From a bacterium 1XD42-1 (lineage in GTDB: Bacteria > Bacillota > Clostridia > Oscillospirales > Ruminococcaceae), in contig RAZJ01000004.1 in assembly GCA_003612625.1 (NCBI GenBank), forward strand, positions 1 through 64,000: a stretch of DNA of 64,000 nt, written 5' to 3'. The position numbers and the translations under genes are program-made. The stretch's first letter is position 1. Each line of letters begins with the position of its first letter. This document shows positions 15,485 to 22,920 of the stretch, one piece after another. The notes beneath the pieces are model-generated. The model did no database searches and was not told the origin of the DNA. It worked only from the letters and a program-made list of their open reading frames with translations.

Positions 15485-16254
15485 GAATAAGACAAATTAG
15501 TATTCAAAAGAAAATTGTGCTCTGTGGTCTGGTATTGTTTCTGCTTGGGCTGTGCGCCGTATTTTTGATGCCCCGGGAACGGATGCGGAATACAAATGCA
15601 GCTCTGCGTATTGGGGCAGGAGATGATATTTCCGGTTATTTATTGGAACGTGTTCTGGAGCAGGACCCATCTTTAATAGCGGATTCCAGCGCAGATATAG
15701 AAGCATATACCTTTCAGGACTGCTGAACGAATACTGCTCAATGGGCCTTGCGCTCAGATGAAATTGATCTGGCATTTTATTGCAGCCATATGGCTGCCCA
15801 TTTGGTGGATCAGGATGACCGTTTGATGATTTACGGCCCTGTTATTATGAATGCGGAAGTGCTTGCTGCAAAAAAAGAATCCGAAAAGATCACCCGGCTG
15901 GGAATCGGCCAGCAGCGCAAACATTTGCAGGGGCTGATCCGGGAGGCGCATCCTGAGATTGGGGAAATTGTGGAAATGTCCCCTCGAATACTGCCTTATT
16001 CCCTGTCGGATGGGCAGATTGATGGGGCTGTACTGGATGTGACAAAAGCTTCTTTATTGTCCGGTTTCCAATTTGCCCCCATAGCAAAACATGACTATAT
16101 TTCTTATGTGTTGGTCATCCGGAAGGATTTGATAGGTTCGGCACCTTTTGAACGGTTTTTAGAGGCTTACCGTAATGCCGTAGACGGACTCCAGGAAGTA
16201 TATTTTGATCCAGCACTCCCAAAAGAATATACCCGCTTTTTATACCTTGATTAA
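15475..16254 (+). CDS. saoB: Second ABC substrate-binding-like protein, selenoprotein (Sec84)
   Basis: A 259-aa product reading through TGA at 15724-15726. The start is TTG 15475 inside the end of saoC. An N-terminal membrane anchor (about residues 13-32) is followed by a binding-protein fold. The TGA lies in YTFQDC-U-TNTAQWALRSDEIDLAFY, and the continuation (YGPVIMNAEVLA, DGQIDGAVLDVTKASLL) is typical of NMT1/PhnD-type binding proteins. The Cys-Sec pair resembles the pairs in the lyase and in the first binding protein. A 3-bp-plus-3-bp imperfect hairpin with G in the loop follows. Its gene directly precedes the ABC ATPase. Of the two binding proteins, I assign the remembered name SaoB to this one with moderate certainty. 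Confidence 0.82.
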
Positions 16255-16272
16255 AAGAAAGAAGGGATTCCC

Positions 16273-17142
16273 TTGTCAATCCAAGTTATTGATATTTCGA
16301 AAGGGTTTCATGATAGAAGAACCCCAAAAGCAATGAAAGATGTTCTGCAAAATATTTCTTTTGATGTGGAAGATGGACAGTTTGTTTCCCTGCTGGGGCC
16401 ATCCGGCTGCGGCAAAACCACAACATTGACAATTATTGCAGGCTTCCAGTCCCATGATACTGGGAAAATCCTGGTGAATGGCAAGGAAGTTACAAAACCT
16501 GGCCCGGATCGCGCTTTTGTATTCCAGAATTATGCTTTGCTGCCTTGGCTCAAAGTAGGCGAAAATATTATGTATCCCATGCGCAAACGCAAAATATCTA
16601 AAACAGAACAGAAAAAACGCCTCCATGAATTGCTTGAAATGGCACAGCTTTCAGAATATGAAAATTATTATATTCATGAACTTTCCGGTGGTATGCGGCA
16701 GCGTGTTTCTTTGCTGCGGGCACTGGCCTGTGATCCGGATGTGCTTTTAATGGATGAACCTTTGGGCGCTGTGGATTTCCAGATGCGGCAGTTGCTGCAA
16801 ATGCAGTTGGAAGCCATGCTCCAGCAAAAGAAAACAACCTGCCTTATGGTAACTCATGATGTAGATGAGGCGGTTTATCTCAGTGATCGGGTTGTGGTAA
16901 TGTCCCGGGAACATGGAAAAATTTTAGCTGACGTAAAAGTCGATCTGGCGCGTCCCAGGGATCGTACCGATGAACGGTACCATGGATATATTGACCAGCT
17001 TACCGATATTCTGCGTACCGCTTTGAATGGCGATGTTATGACTTCAGAAGATGAAGATCTCATGAAATTTATCCATCATGCCGATCAGGAAAAAGCCCAG
17101 CGCAAAGGTGGAAAACTGCAATGTAAACCAGTAGGCGTATAG
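16273..17142 (+). CDS. saoA: ABC transporter ATP-binding protein (SsuB/TauB-like)
   Basis: A 289-aa ABC ATPase. Walker A GPSGCGKTT, Q-loop FQNYALLPW, signature LSGGMRQR, Walker B VLLMDEPLGAVD and switch His in MVTHDVDEA are all present. It energises the TauC-like permease encoded on the opposite arm, since no other permease of this class is nearby; splitting one transporter across divergent operons implies shared control. The start is TTG 16273, 18 bp after saoB. The C-terminal ~35 residues are Lys/Gln-rich and beyond the usual TauB end. Confidence 0.9.
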   Translation: MSIQVIDISKGFHDRRTPKAMKDVLQNISFDVEDGQFVSLLGPSGCGKTTTLTIIAGFQSHDTGKILVNGKEVTKPGPDRAFVFQNYALLPWLKVGENIMYPMRKRKISKTEQKKRLHELLEMAQLSEYENYYIHELSGGMRQRVSLLRALACDPDVLLMDEPLGAVDFQMRQLLQMQLEAMLQQKKTTCLMVTHDVDEAVYLSDRVVVMSREHGKILADVKVDLARPRDRTDERYHGYIDQLTDILRTALNGDVMTSEDEDLMKFIHHADQEKAQRKGGKLQCKPVGV

Positions 17143-17172
17143 CCTCAAATATAAAAAAAGGGAGTTTTTCCA

Positions 17173-17505
17173 ATGAAAGTCGCTTATATTTTCTCCACTA
17201 CCAATGCCCAAAGGATTTTGGACCAAATGATTATCCCCCAGCTTCTGGAAGGCCGCCATGGTGCAGATGTGGTAGGGATGATGTTTTTCTTTGACAACAC
17301 ATTCCTGTTGACAGCAGGCAGCAGCACTGGGGATCGTTTGCAGGAAATCCATGAAAAATATGGAACCCTTTTAATGGCTTGTGATATGTGCGCCATTGAA
17401 CGGGGCATTGAGGATAAGCTGGTTCCCGGTGCGGGAATAGGGTGCTTCCCCAATCTTTATGCCGCTTTGGGCGGCGCACAGCCGGATCAGGTGATCACCC
17501 TGTAA
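17173..17505 (+). CDS. saoD: DsrE-related small protein
   Basis: A 110-aa product resembling the DsrE/DsrF/TusD fold, whose members carry persulfide or perselenide on a Cys. The core segment is LLMACDMCAIERGI, with two Cys three residues apart, followed by GAGIGCFPNLYAAL. A role in sulfur or selenium relay to the pathway is inferred. The ATG sits behind AAGGGAG, 30 bp after the ABC ATPase and 1 bp before the next gene. It has no in-frame TGA in this genome. Confidence 0.78.
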   Translation: MKVAYIFSTTNAQRILDQMIIPQLLEGRHGADVVGMMFFFDNTFLLTAGSSTGDRLQEIHEKYGTLLMACDMCAIERGIEDKLVPGAGIGCFPNLYAALGGAQPDQVITL

Positions 17506-17506
17506 A

Positions 17507-17806
17507 ATGCCGGATACACTGTCTAAGCATGTTCCTTCCTATAAACAATACTTAATCACATTTTATAATACGACCCATACAATGGAAACCTATAACCATG
17601 CGAAAAAGCACCTTCCCGTAGCCATTATGCCTGTTCCCAGAGTGATTAGTAAAAGCTGTGGGCTGGCAATCGAATACCAGGGAGAAAACCCTTCTGTATT
17701 CCAAGCATATTTTGATACCCTTACCATTCCGTCACGGTTGTTTTTTATAGAAACGCCTGTTGCAGGGGAACGGTGTGCCACCTTGCTGGCAGAACATACC
17801 TTATGA
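17507..17806 (+). CDS. DUF3343 domain protein
   Basis: A 99-aa product matching the DUF3343 pattern. It has YLITFYNTTHTMETYNHAKKHL at the N-terminus, MPVPRVISKSCGLAIEY in the middle, with the conserved S-C-G-L-A, and a short C-terminal part. DUF3343 proteins often neighbour YedF/selenium-related genes, and the conserved Cys suggests sulfur or selenium handling. It follows saoD by 1 bp and overlaps mobA by 4 bp, so it bridges the selenoprotein genes and the Mo-cofactor genes in one operon. The short stretch before the domain (PDTLSKHVPSYKQ) is slightly longer than usual. Confidence 0.72.
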   Translation: MPDTLSKHVPSYKQYLITFYNTTHTMETYNHAKKHLPVAIMPVPRVISKSCGLAIEYQGENPSVFQAYFDTLTIPSRLFFIETPVAGERCATLLAEHTL

Positions 17807-18384
17807 ATTCTTTTGGGGGTCTGGTATTAGCCGGCGGAAAAGGGAAACGTATGGGTGGCTGTCAAAAAGCCCTTTTACCATTTCAGGGCCATACTTTTTT
17901 ACAGCATCTTGAAGCTGCTTTCTCTGGCTTTGATGAATTACTGCTTTCATCTAACGATCCTGCTTTAGCAGCAGGTACCCGTTTCCAGGTTGTCATGGAT
18001 GAAAAACCGGGACAAGGTCCCTTGGAAGGGCTGCGTGCAGCATTATCAATTTGTAAAAGTGACGGCCTTGTTGTAACAACTTGCGATACGCCTCTTTTTT
18101 CTTCCACATTGGCACAGCTTCTGATGGAGGCTTGTCAAGGCTGTTCCGCAGTTGCCTGTATGGATCGGAAAGGCAGGCTGCATCCTCTTTGCGGTGTTTA
18201 CAGGAAAGCATGTGTTCCAGTCATTGAGGCTGCTTTATCAGAAGGAATTTTCCGTGTCCAAGAAGTATTCCAGCAGGCTGGTGGAATCATTTTTCCTTTG
18301 GCTGGCACAGAAATTCCAGATGAAACATTATATAATGTCAATACACAGGAAGAATTTGCCGCTTTGACAATGAAAAACCCCTGA
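17803..18384 (+). CDS. mobA: Molybdenum cofactor guanylyltransferase MobA
   Basis: Attaches GMP to molybdopterin to make the guanine dinucleotide form used by the DMSO-reductase superfamily. A 193-aa product. N-terminal nucleotide motif LAGGKGKRMGGCQKALLPF, then MDEKPGQGPLEGLRAAL and TTCDTPLF (metal-binding Asp), and NVNTQEEF near the end, all typical of MobA. ATG 17803 overlaps the DUF3343 stop (ATGA). The need for this enzyme is explained by the molybdoenzyme on the other arm at 8150-10228. The stop lies within a 36-bp palindrome. Confidence 0.93.
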   Translation: MNSFGGLVLAGGKGKRMGGCQKALLPFQGHTFLQHLEAAFSGFDELLLSSNDPALAAGTRFQVVMDEKPGQGPLEGLRAALSICKSDGLVVTTCDTPLFSSTLAQLLMEACQGCSAVACMDRKGRLHPLCGVYRKACVPVIEAALSEGIFRVQEVFQQAGGIIFPLAGTEIPDETLYNVNTQEEFAALTMKNP

Positions 18385-18413
18385 TTTTCTGCTGTACAGC
18401 AGAAAATCAGGGG
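18378..18413 (+). terminator. Perfect 36-nt palindrome at the end of mobA
   Basis: CCCCTGATTTTCTGCTG and CAGCAGAAAATCAGGGG form an exact 17-bp stem with a TA centre, and the mobA TGA is inside its left arm. No long T-run follows (TAATTTC). It may be a strong terminator or mRNA-stability hairpin separating mobA from moeA, with some read-through, as moeA lies only 40 bp further on. Confidence 0.6.
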
Positions 18414-18453
18414 TAATTTCTGATTAAAATATACTAGGAGTTGAATTTGGCCC

Positions 18454-19665
18454 ATGGCGCATAAGGATCGGATAACAATAGAGCAAGCGGTTTCCCTTTT
18501 AATAGAACATGCTGTAACCAAAGAAACAGTCACTTTGCCGCTTTTAGAAGCGGCAGGATTTGTCTGTGCTGAAGATGTAAAGGCAAAGATTCCCCAGCCG
18601 CCTTTTGACCGTTCTGCAATGGATGGATATGCCGTACATAGTGCAGATTTGGAAAATGCCTCAAAAGAAACATCTGTCTTTTTGCCAGTATCAGATTATC
18701 TGTATGCGGGAAGTGCCCCAGATACAGCTTTAGCACCTGGTCATGCTGTCCGTATTATGACAGGCGCCCCAATCCCTTTTGGGGCAGATTGTGTTATTCC
18801 CCAGGAAATAACTGGCTGTGATAAAAACATCGCTGTCTTTTATCAGCCGCAAGCTGGCCGATCCAATATCTGCTTTCAAGGGGAGGACATAGCAGCAGGC
18901 ACCCTTTTTATCAGCCGGGGAACCAGGCTGCAGGCGGCGCAGATAGGGTTATTAGCCAGCCAGGGGATTTCTCAATTATGCGTTTTCCGCAAGCCGAAAG
19001 CAGCAGTTATGTCCACCGGAGATGAACTGGTACCAATGGGAGCTCCTCTTTTGCCCGGTAAAATTTATGATTGTAACCAGCCTATGATAAGTACCCGTTT
19101 AATGGAGTTAGGCGCACAGCCATTTCCAGTTGCACCCGCAGCAGACCAGATGGATCTCCTTTGTAACAGAATTTCAGAAGCCCTGACACATTGTGATATG
19201 ATTATTACAACAGGAGGTGTTTCCGTAGGGCAAAAAGATCTCCTTCCAGAAGCTGTCCAGCAGTTAGGCGGCAAAATTTTATTTCATGGTATTGCAGTCA
19301 AACCAGGTAGTCCGGCATTAGCCGCTGTCTATCAAGAAAAACTGATTCTATGTTTGTCCGGAAACCCGTTTGCAGCCGCAGCAACTTTTGAATTGCTGGG
19401 AAGGCCGGTGATCAATTTTATGGGAGGGCGTATTCCTTCTTTTCCAGCACAATGTAACGCTGTTCTGTGTTCCTCTTTTTCAAAGGATTCTAAAATTAGA
19501 CGATTTGTTCGGGCTTATTTATCTGGCGGAAAGGTTTCAATTCCGGATGCCTGCCATAGTTCAGGAGCACTCCGTTCTTTTGCAGATTGCAACTGCCTGA
19601 TAGATATTCCGGCAGGAAGCCCGCCGTTACATCCTGGAGAAACAGTCCGTGTGATTCTTTTATAG
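18454..19665 (+). CDS. moeA: Molybdopterin molybdotransferase MoeA
   Basis: Inserts molybdate into adenylated molybdopterin. A 403-aa product with normal MoeA architecture: N-terminal PPFDRSAMDGYAV, domain with IMTGAPIPFGADCVIPQE, the MoCF domain with STGDELV and TTGGVSVGQKDL, then the characteristic FHGIAVKPGSPALAA and LSGNPFAAAATFEL, and a C-terminal domain. The ribosome site AGGAG lies 13 bases before the ATG. It is followed after 11 bp by mobB. The cluster lacks moaA/moaC/mogA, which must be elsewhere. Confidence 0.95.
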   Translation: MAHKDRITIEQAVSLLIEHAVTKETVTLPLLEAAGFVCAEDVKAKIPQPPFDRSAMDGYAVHSADLENASKETSVFLPVSDYLYAGSAPDTALAPGHAVRIMTGAPIPFGADCVIPQEITGCDKNIAVFYQPQAGRSNICFQGEDIAAGTLFISRGTRLQAAQIGLLASQGISQLCVFRKPKAAVMSTGDELVPMGAPLLPGKIYDCNQPMISTRLMELGAQPFPVAPAADQMDLLCNRISEALTHCDMIITTGGVSVGQKDLLPEAVQQLGGKILFHGIAVKPGSPALAAVYQEKLILCLSGNPFAAAATFELLGRPVINFMGGRIPSFPAQCNAVLCSSFSKDSKIRRFVRAYLSGGKVSIPDACHSSGALRSFADCNCLIDIPAGSPPLHPGETVRVILL

Positions 19666-19676
19666 GAGGAAGCTGT

Positions 19677-20180
19677 ATGCATCATCATATACCGGCAGTA
19701 GTGGCAATCAGCGGGGTTAAAAATTCCGGAAAAACCACTTTTCTGGAACACTTGATCCCTGTATTGCGGGAAACGGGATTGCATGTAGGTGTTATTAAGC
19801 ATGATGGTCATACATTTGTTCCGGATGTGCCTGAAACCGACAGCTTCCGGCTCCGGAAGTCTGGTGCCGAAGCCGTAGCCGTGGTCAGCAGCCAGCGCTG
19901 GATGCTCATAAAAGAAAAACCTTTGCCAGATATGGATTTTCTTCTGGAACAAATGGAAGATATGGATTTATTGCTTTTAGAAGGATTTAAAGATTCCCAA
20001 TGGCCTAAGATTGAATTGGTACGCAATGGTGTATCACAAGCTTGTGTATGCCCTTGCCATACCCTTTTAGCAGTAGCGACAGATATTACCGATCTTTCTG
20101 TGAACGTCCCCAAAATTCCCCTGGATGGTTACAGACAGGCCGCACAGCTTATCTTAGAATCATTCCATAAAAAAATCTGA
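19677..20180 (+). CDS. mobB: Molybdopterin-guanine dinucleotide biosynthesis protein MobB
   Basis: A 167-aa P-loop GTPase-type protein that assists MobA. The start ATG 19677 lies behind TATAGGAGGAAGCTGT; the reading frame extends further upstream but inside moeA. Walker A is GVKNSGKTTFLE, followed by IKHDGHTFVPDVPETDSFRLRKSGAEAV, a stretch diagnostic of MobB, and LLLLEGFKDSQWPKIEL. It ends the rightward operon, 6 bp before a convergent phosphodiesterase gene. Confidence 0.93.
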   Translation: MHHHIPAVVAISGVKNSGKTTFLEHLIPVLRETGLHVGVIKHDGHTFVPDVPETDSFRLRKSGAEAVAVVSSQRWMLIKEKPLPDMDFLLEQMEDMDLLLLEGFKDSQWPKIELVRNGVSQACVCPCHTLLAVATDITDLSVNVPKIPLDGYRQAAQLILESFHKKI

Positions 20181-20186
20181 AATGTG

Positions 20187-20735
20187 CTATTCTATTTGAT
20201 CTAAAACATTCCCGTCCAAGTCCAGCCATTGAATTTCGTTTTCTGTCATTTTGATACATCCACGCTGGCTTCCTTCTTTGGGAATGGAAACAGAACCAGG
20301 ATTCAGATACCATATCCCATCTGCTTGTTTTTTTAAGGGAATATGGGTATGGCCATAAATCACATAATCTGCACCATCTAATAAATCTCTATCCGGTTTT
20401 TCCTCAATATTATAGTGATGTCCATGGGTTAAAAATAAGCGTCTGCCACAAAAATTTTTTATCTGGAACCCGCCTATAATGGGAAAATCTAAAACCATTT
20501 GATCCACTTCTGCGTCGCAATTACCCTGTATACAGAGAATATGATCTTTTAAGGGATTTAACATTGCAACCACTTTTTTAGGCGCATAACCTTCCGGTAA
20601 ATCATTGCGGGGGCCATGATATAAAATATCCCCTAATAAAATGAGATCTCCTATTTTTTCTTTTTTCATTAAATCCAGTAATTGTTCACAATATAAAGCA
20701 CTGCCATGAATATCCGAAGCAATCAGTACAGCCAT
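20187..20735 (-). CDS. Metallophosphoesterase of the YfcE/MJ0936 family
   Basis: A 182-aa calcineurin-like phosphodiesterase. Metal-binding motifs are visible: SDIHGS (D-x-H) at the N-terminus, LLGDILYHGPRND (GDxxxHG), IQGNCDAEVDQ (GNCD), LTHGHHYNIEE (HGHH) and IYGHTHIP (GHTH). E. coli YfcE hydrolyses phosphodiesters in vitro; the natural substrate is unknown. Transcribed leftward towards mobB and separate from the spoVA genes upstream. Confidence 0.88.
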   Translation of the reverse strand: MAVLIASDIHGSALYCEQLLDLMKKEKIGDLILLGDILYHGPRNDLPEGYAPKKVVAMLNPLKDHILCIQGNCDAEVDQMVLDFPIIGGFQIKNFCGRRLFLTHGHHYNIEEKPDRDLLDGADYVIYGHTHIPLKKQADGIWYLNPGSVSIPKEGSQRGCIKMTENEIQWLDLDGNVLDQIE

Positions 20736-20828
20736 TATCCATTTCCCCCTATTTCAAATTTTTTGTCTATATGATATTGCCTTCATTTTACCCGTGAATC
20801 AATCCCTTTGCAAGAGAAATAAAAAAAT

Positions 20829-20876
20829 TTCCCCTATTGCAATCCTCTTAAACAAGAGGTTCCATAGGGGAAAATG
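20829..20876 (-). terminator. Terminator downstream of spoVAE
   Basis: TTTCCCCTAT at 20829-20838 pairs with ATAGGGGAAA at 20867-20876, with an inner CCTCTT/AAGAGG stem, 4 bp after the spoVAE stop. On the minus strand the stem is followed by a T-rich run. Confidence 0.75.
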
Positions 20877-20879
20877 GTA

Positions 20880-21245
20880 TTATTTGATTTTTGATTTCCA
20901 TAAAACAGCCGATAATAAAGATAATACAACAGCCGCAGCAATTCCTCCTGCACAGGCTGTAAAACCACCTGTTAAAATTCCTAACATGCCCTGTTCGGCA
21001 ACTGCCTCCCTAACGCCTTTGGCCAGAAGATTTCCAAAGCCCAATAAAGGAACCGATGCTCCTGCACCAGCAAAATCCACTAATTTTTGATAAACTCCAA
21101 TTCCGCCTAAAATTACACCTGTAACAACATAGCCTGTCAGAATACGGGCCGGAGTCAGCTTTGTAAAGTCAATGAGAAGCTGTCCAATCCCACAGAGAAT
21201 GCCGCCTACAACAAAGGCTCTTAATAAAGGAATAAACAAATCCAT
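20880..21245 (-). CDS. spoVAE: Stage V sporulation protein AE
   Basis: A 121-aa membrane protein, the SpoVAEB type, with several Gly-rich helices and a central KLVDFAGAGASVPLLGFGN segment that is also found in SpoVAC-like proteins. With SpoVAC and SpoVAD it takes part in moving dipicolinic acid into the spore and releasing it on germination. Its ATG overlaps the spoVAD stop by one base. It is the third and last gene of the operon here. Confidence 0.93.
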   Translation of the reverse strand: MDLFIPLLRAFVVGGILCGIGQLLIDFTKLTPARILTGYVVTGVILGGIGVYQKLVDFAGAGASVPLLGFGNLLAKGVREAVAEQGMLGILTGGFTACAGGIAAAVVLSLLSAVLWKSKIK

Positions 21246-22273
21246 TAAACTGCACCCCCTTCTTTTTTCGTAGAAAGATAAACCAAATGTGCAATAGATG
21301 CTATGCTTTCCCCTTGCTGTACAACGGTGGGATTCATTAAAGCGCCTGTTGCAACAAAAACAATTTCATGAAGGGTATCTTCCCGCATTAAAGGCAAAAT
21401 ATGGCCGCACATAACCCCGGCGCTGCACCCGCAGCCTGAGCCGCCTGCATGCATATCCTGTTTTTCCAAATCATACAGCATTAAGCCGCAATCTGTATGG
21501 GAATTTTCTAATTTAATTCCTTCCCGCAATAACAAATCCCGAACCAGATCGGAACCAACCTTCCCCAAATCCCCGGTAATTACCAAATCGAAGTCGGAGG
21601 GCTTCTTCCCAGTATCCTCCATAAAGCGCTGGATGGTAACAGCCGCAGCCGGCGCCATAGCAGCTCCCATATTATTAGCATCTGTAATGCCTAAATCTTC
21701 AATGGTACCAATCGTTACAGCTCGGACATAAGGAGATGGCCCATCTTTTCCTAAAACGGCTGCTCCTGCTGCTGTGGCTGTCCATTGGGCAGTAGGGGTA
21801 CGCTGGCCGCCATATTCCAATGGAAAGCGATATTGACGTTCTGCTGCGCAGAAGTGGGAAGAAGTACAAGCAACAGCCCGGTTTAATGCACCGGAATCTA
21901 AAAATACAGAAGCTCCCAGCAAAGATTCTGCCATTGTCGAACAGGCACCATAAACTCCCATAAAAGGAATGCCTAATTCCCGCAAACCATAGCTGCTGCC
22001 TACACATTGATTTAATAAATCCCCTGCAAATATGGCGTCAATTTCCTGAGGCTGTAACCCGGCTTTTCCTAAAGCGGTATTGACTGCTTTTGTCTGCATG
22101 ATGCTTTCTGCCTTTTCCCAGCTGTCCTGTTCAAAATACGGATCGTCACAAATAAAATCAAAAGATTTTTCTAAAGGCCCTTCCCGTTCTTTTTTAGATC
22201 CAATTGCTGCCGTAGCCAGAATGGATGGGGGCTGATCTAAAACAATGGTATATTTACCAATACGATGTGCCAA
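21245..22273 (-). CDS. spoVAD: Stage V sporulation protein AD
   Basis: A 342-aa thiolase-fold protein that binds dipicolinic acid. Family signatures are the N-terminal GKYTIVLDQPPSILATAA, GACSTMAESLLGASVFLDSG around the conserved Cys, and the C-terminal SGCGCSAGVMCGHILP. Translationally linked between spoVAC (14-bp gap) and spoVAE (1-bp overlap). Expected to be transcribed in the forespore, although no sigma-G promoter was assigned with confidence. Confidence 0.95.
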   Translation of the reverse strand: MAHRIGKYTIVLDQPPSILATAAIGSKKEREGPLEKSFDFICDDPYFEQDSWEKAESIMQTKAVNTALGKAGLQPQEIDAIFAGDLLNQCVGSSYGLRELGIPFMGVYGACSTMAESLLGASVFLDSGALNRAVACTSSHFCAAERQYRFPLEYGGQRTPTAQWTATAAGAAVLGKDGPSPYVRAVTIGTIEDLGITDANNMGAAMAPAAAVTIQRFMEDTGKKPSDFDLVITGDLGKVGSDLVRDLLLREGIKLENSHTDCGLMLYDLEKQDMHAGGSGCGCSAGVMCGHILPLMREDTLHEIVFVATGALMNPTVVQQGESIASIAHLVYLSTKKEGGAV

Positions 22274-22287
22274 AATAAACAGCTCCT

Positions 22288-22725
22288 TTAACCGAAAATA
22301 TAATAAAGGATGCCATAAATTACGCTGGCTGAAACGCCATAAACAATAACAGGGCCAGCAATAATAAACATCTTTGCGCCTAGACCTAAAACCCAGCCTT
22401 CACTTTTAAATTCAATAGCGGCAGAAGACATGGAATTGGCAAATCCTGTAATCGGCACCAAAGTACCTGCACCAGCCACTTTTGCGATTGAATCATATAG
22501 GTCTAAACCTGTTAAAAGAATCGACAAAAAAACTAAAGTAATGGATGCCCAGGCAGAAGCTGTATCCCGATCAATCCCTAAGCGCTGATACCATAAAAGA
22601 AATCCTTGCCCCAATGCACAAATCCCGCCGCCAATTAAAAAGGCTGAGATTAAATTTTTAAGAAAAGGTGAATTTGGGGAAGCTTTTTTTGCAAGCTTGT
22701 CATATTCTTCCGGTGACATGTTCAT
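22288..22725 (-). CDS. spoVAC: Stage V sporulation protein AC
   Basis: A 145-aa membrane protein that begins with a short soluble stretch (MSPEEYDKLAKKASPNSP) and then carries about four hydrophobic helices with KVAGAGTLVPITGFANSMSSAAIE, a SpoVAC hallmark. In B. subtilis it acts as a mechanosensitive channel for dipicolinic acid. First gene of the three-gene operon. Confidence 0.94.
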   Translation of the reverse strand: MNMSPEEYDKLAKKASPNSPFLKNLISAFLIGGGICALGQGFLLWYQRLGIDRDTASAWASITLVFLSILLTGLDLYDSIAKVAGAGTLVPITGFANSMSSAAIEFKSEGWVLGLGAKMFIIAGPVIVYGVSASVIYGILYYIFG

Positions 22726-22920
22726 AATAAAAGATCCCTCTTTTTCAAATGGATTTCTTATATAGATTGTGCCGTTTTGTAACAGTTATACTGCGGCAAT
22801 CCAAGGCAGAATTTAACGTATATAAAAAATTGGCCTGTGCAGGCAATACTGGCTTTTTATTGCATTTTACTTTTAGATATGATATGATGAAAAAAATATA
22901 AAAAAGCTGGGAAGATTATT

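Noticed and set aside
10385-15726. Five in-frame TGA codons as sequencing errors, frameshifts or pseudogene stops
   Set aside because: All five are TGA and none TAA/TAG, there is no frame change, homology continues at once, and downstream stem-loops are present. The neighbouring genes are intact.
10250-17505. Classical mer operon or hgcAB mercury methylation locus
   Set aside because: No MerA, MerR, MerT/P or corrinoid HgcA/ferredoxin HgcB pattern is present; only the lyase resembles a Mer protein.
10385-18384. TGA read as tryptophan (alternative genetic code)
   Set aside because: TGA is used as a genuine stop in the same operon (saoE with ATGA overlap into saoC, mobA, mobB) and elsewhere, and Trp is normally TGG.
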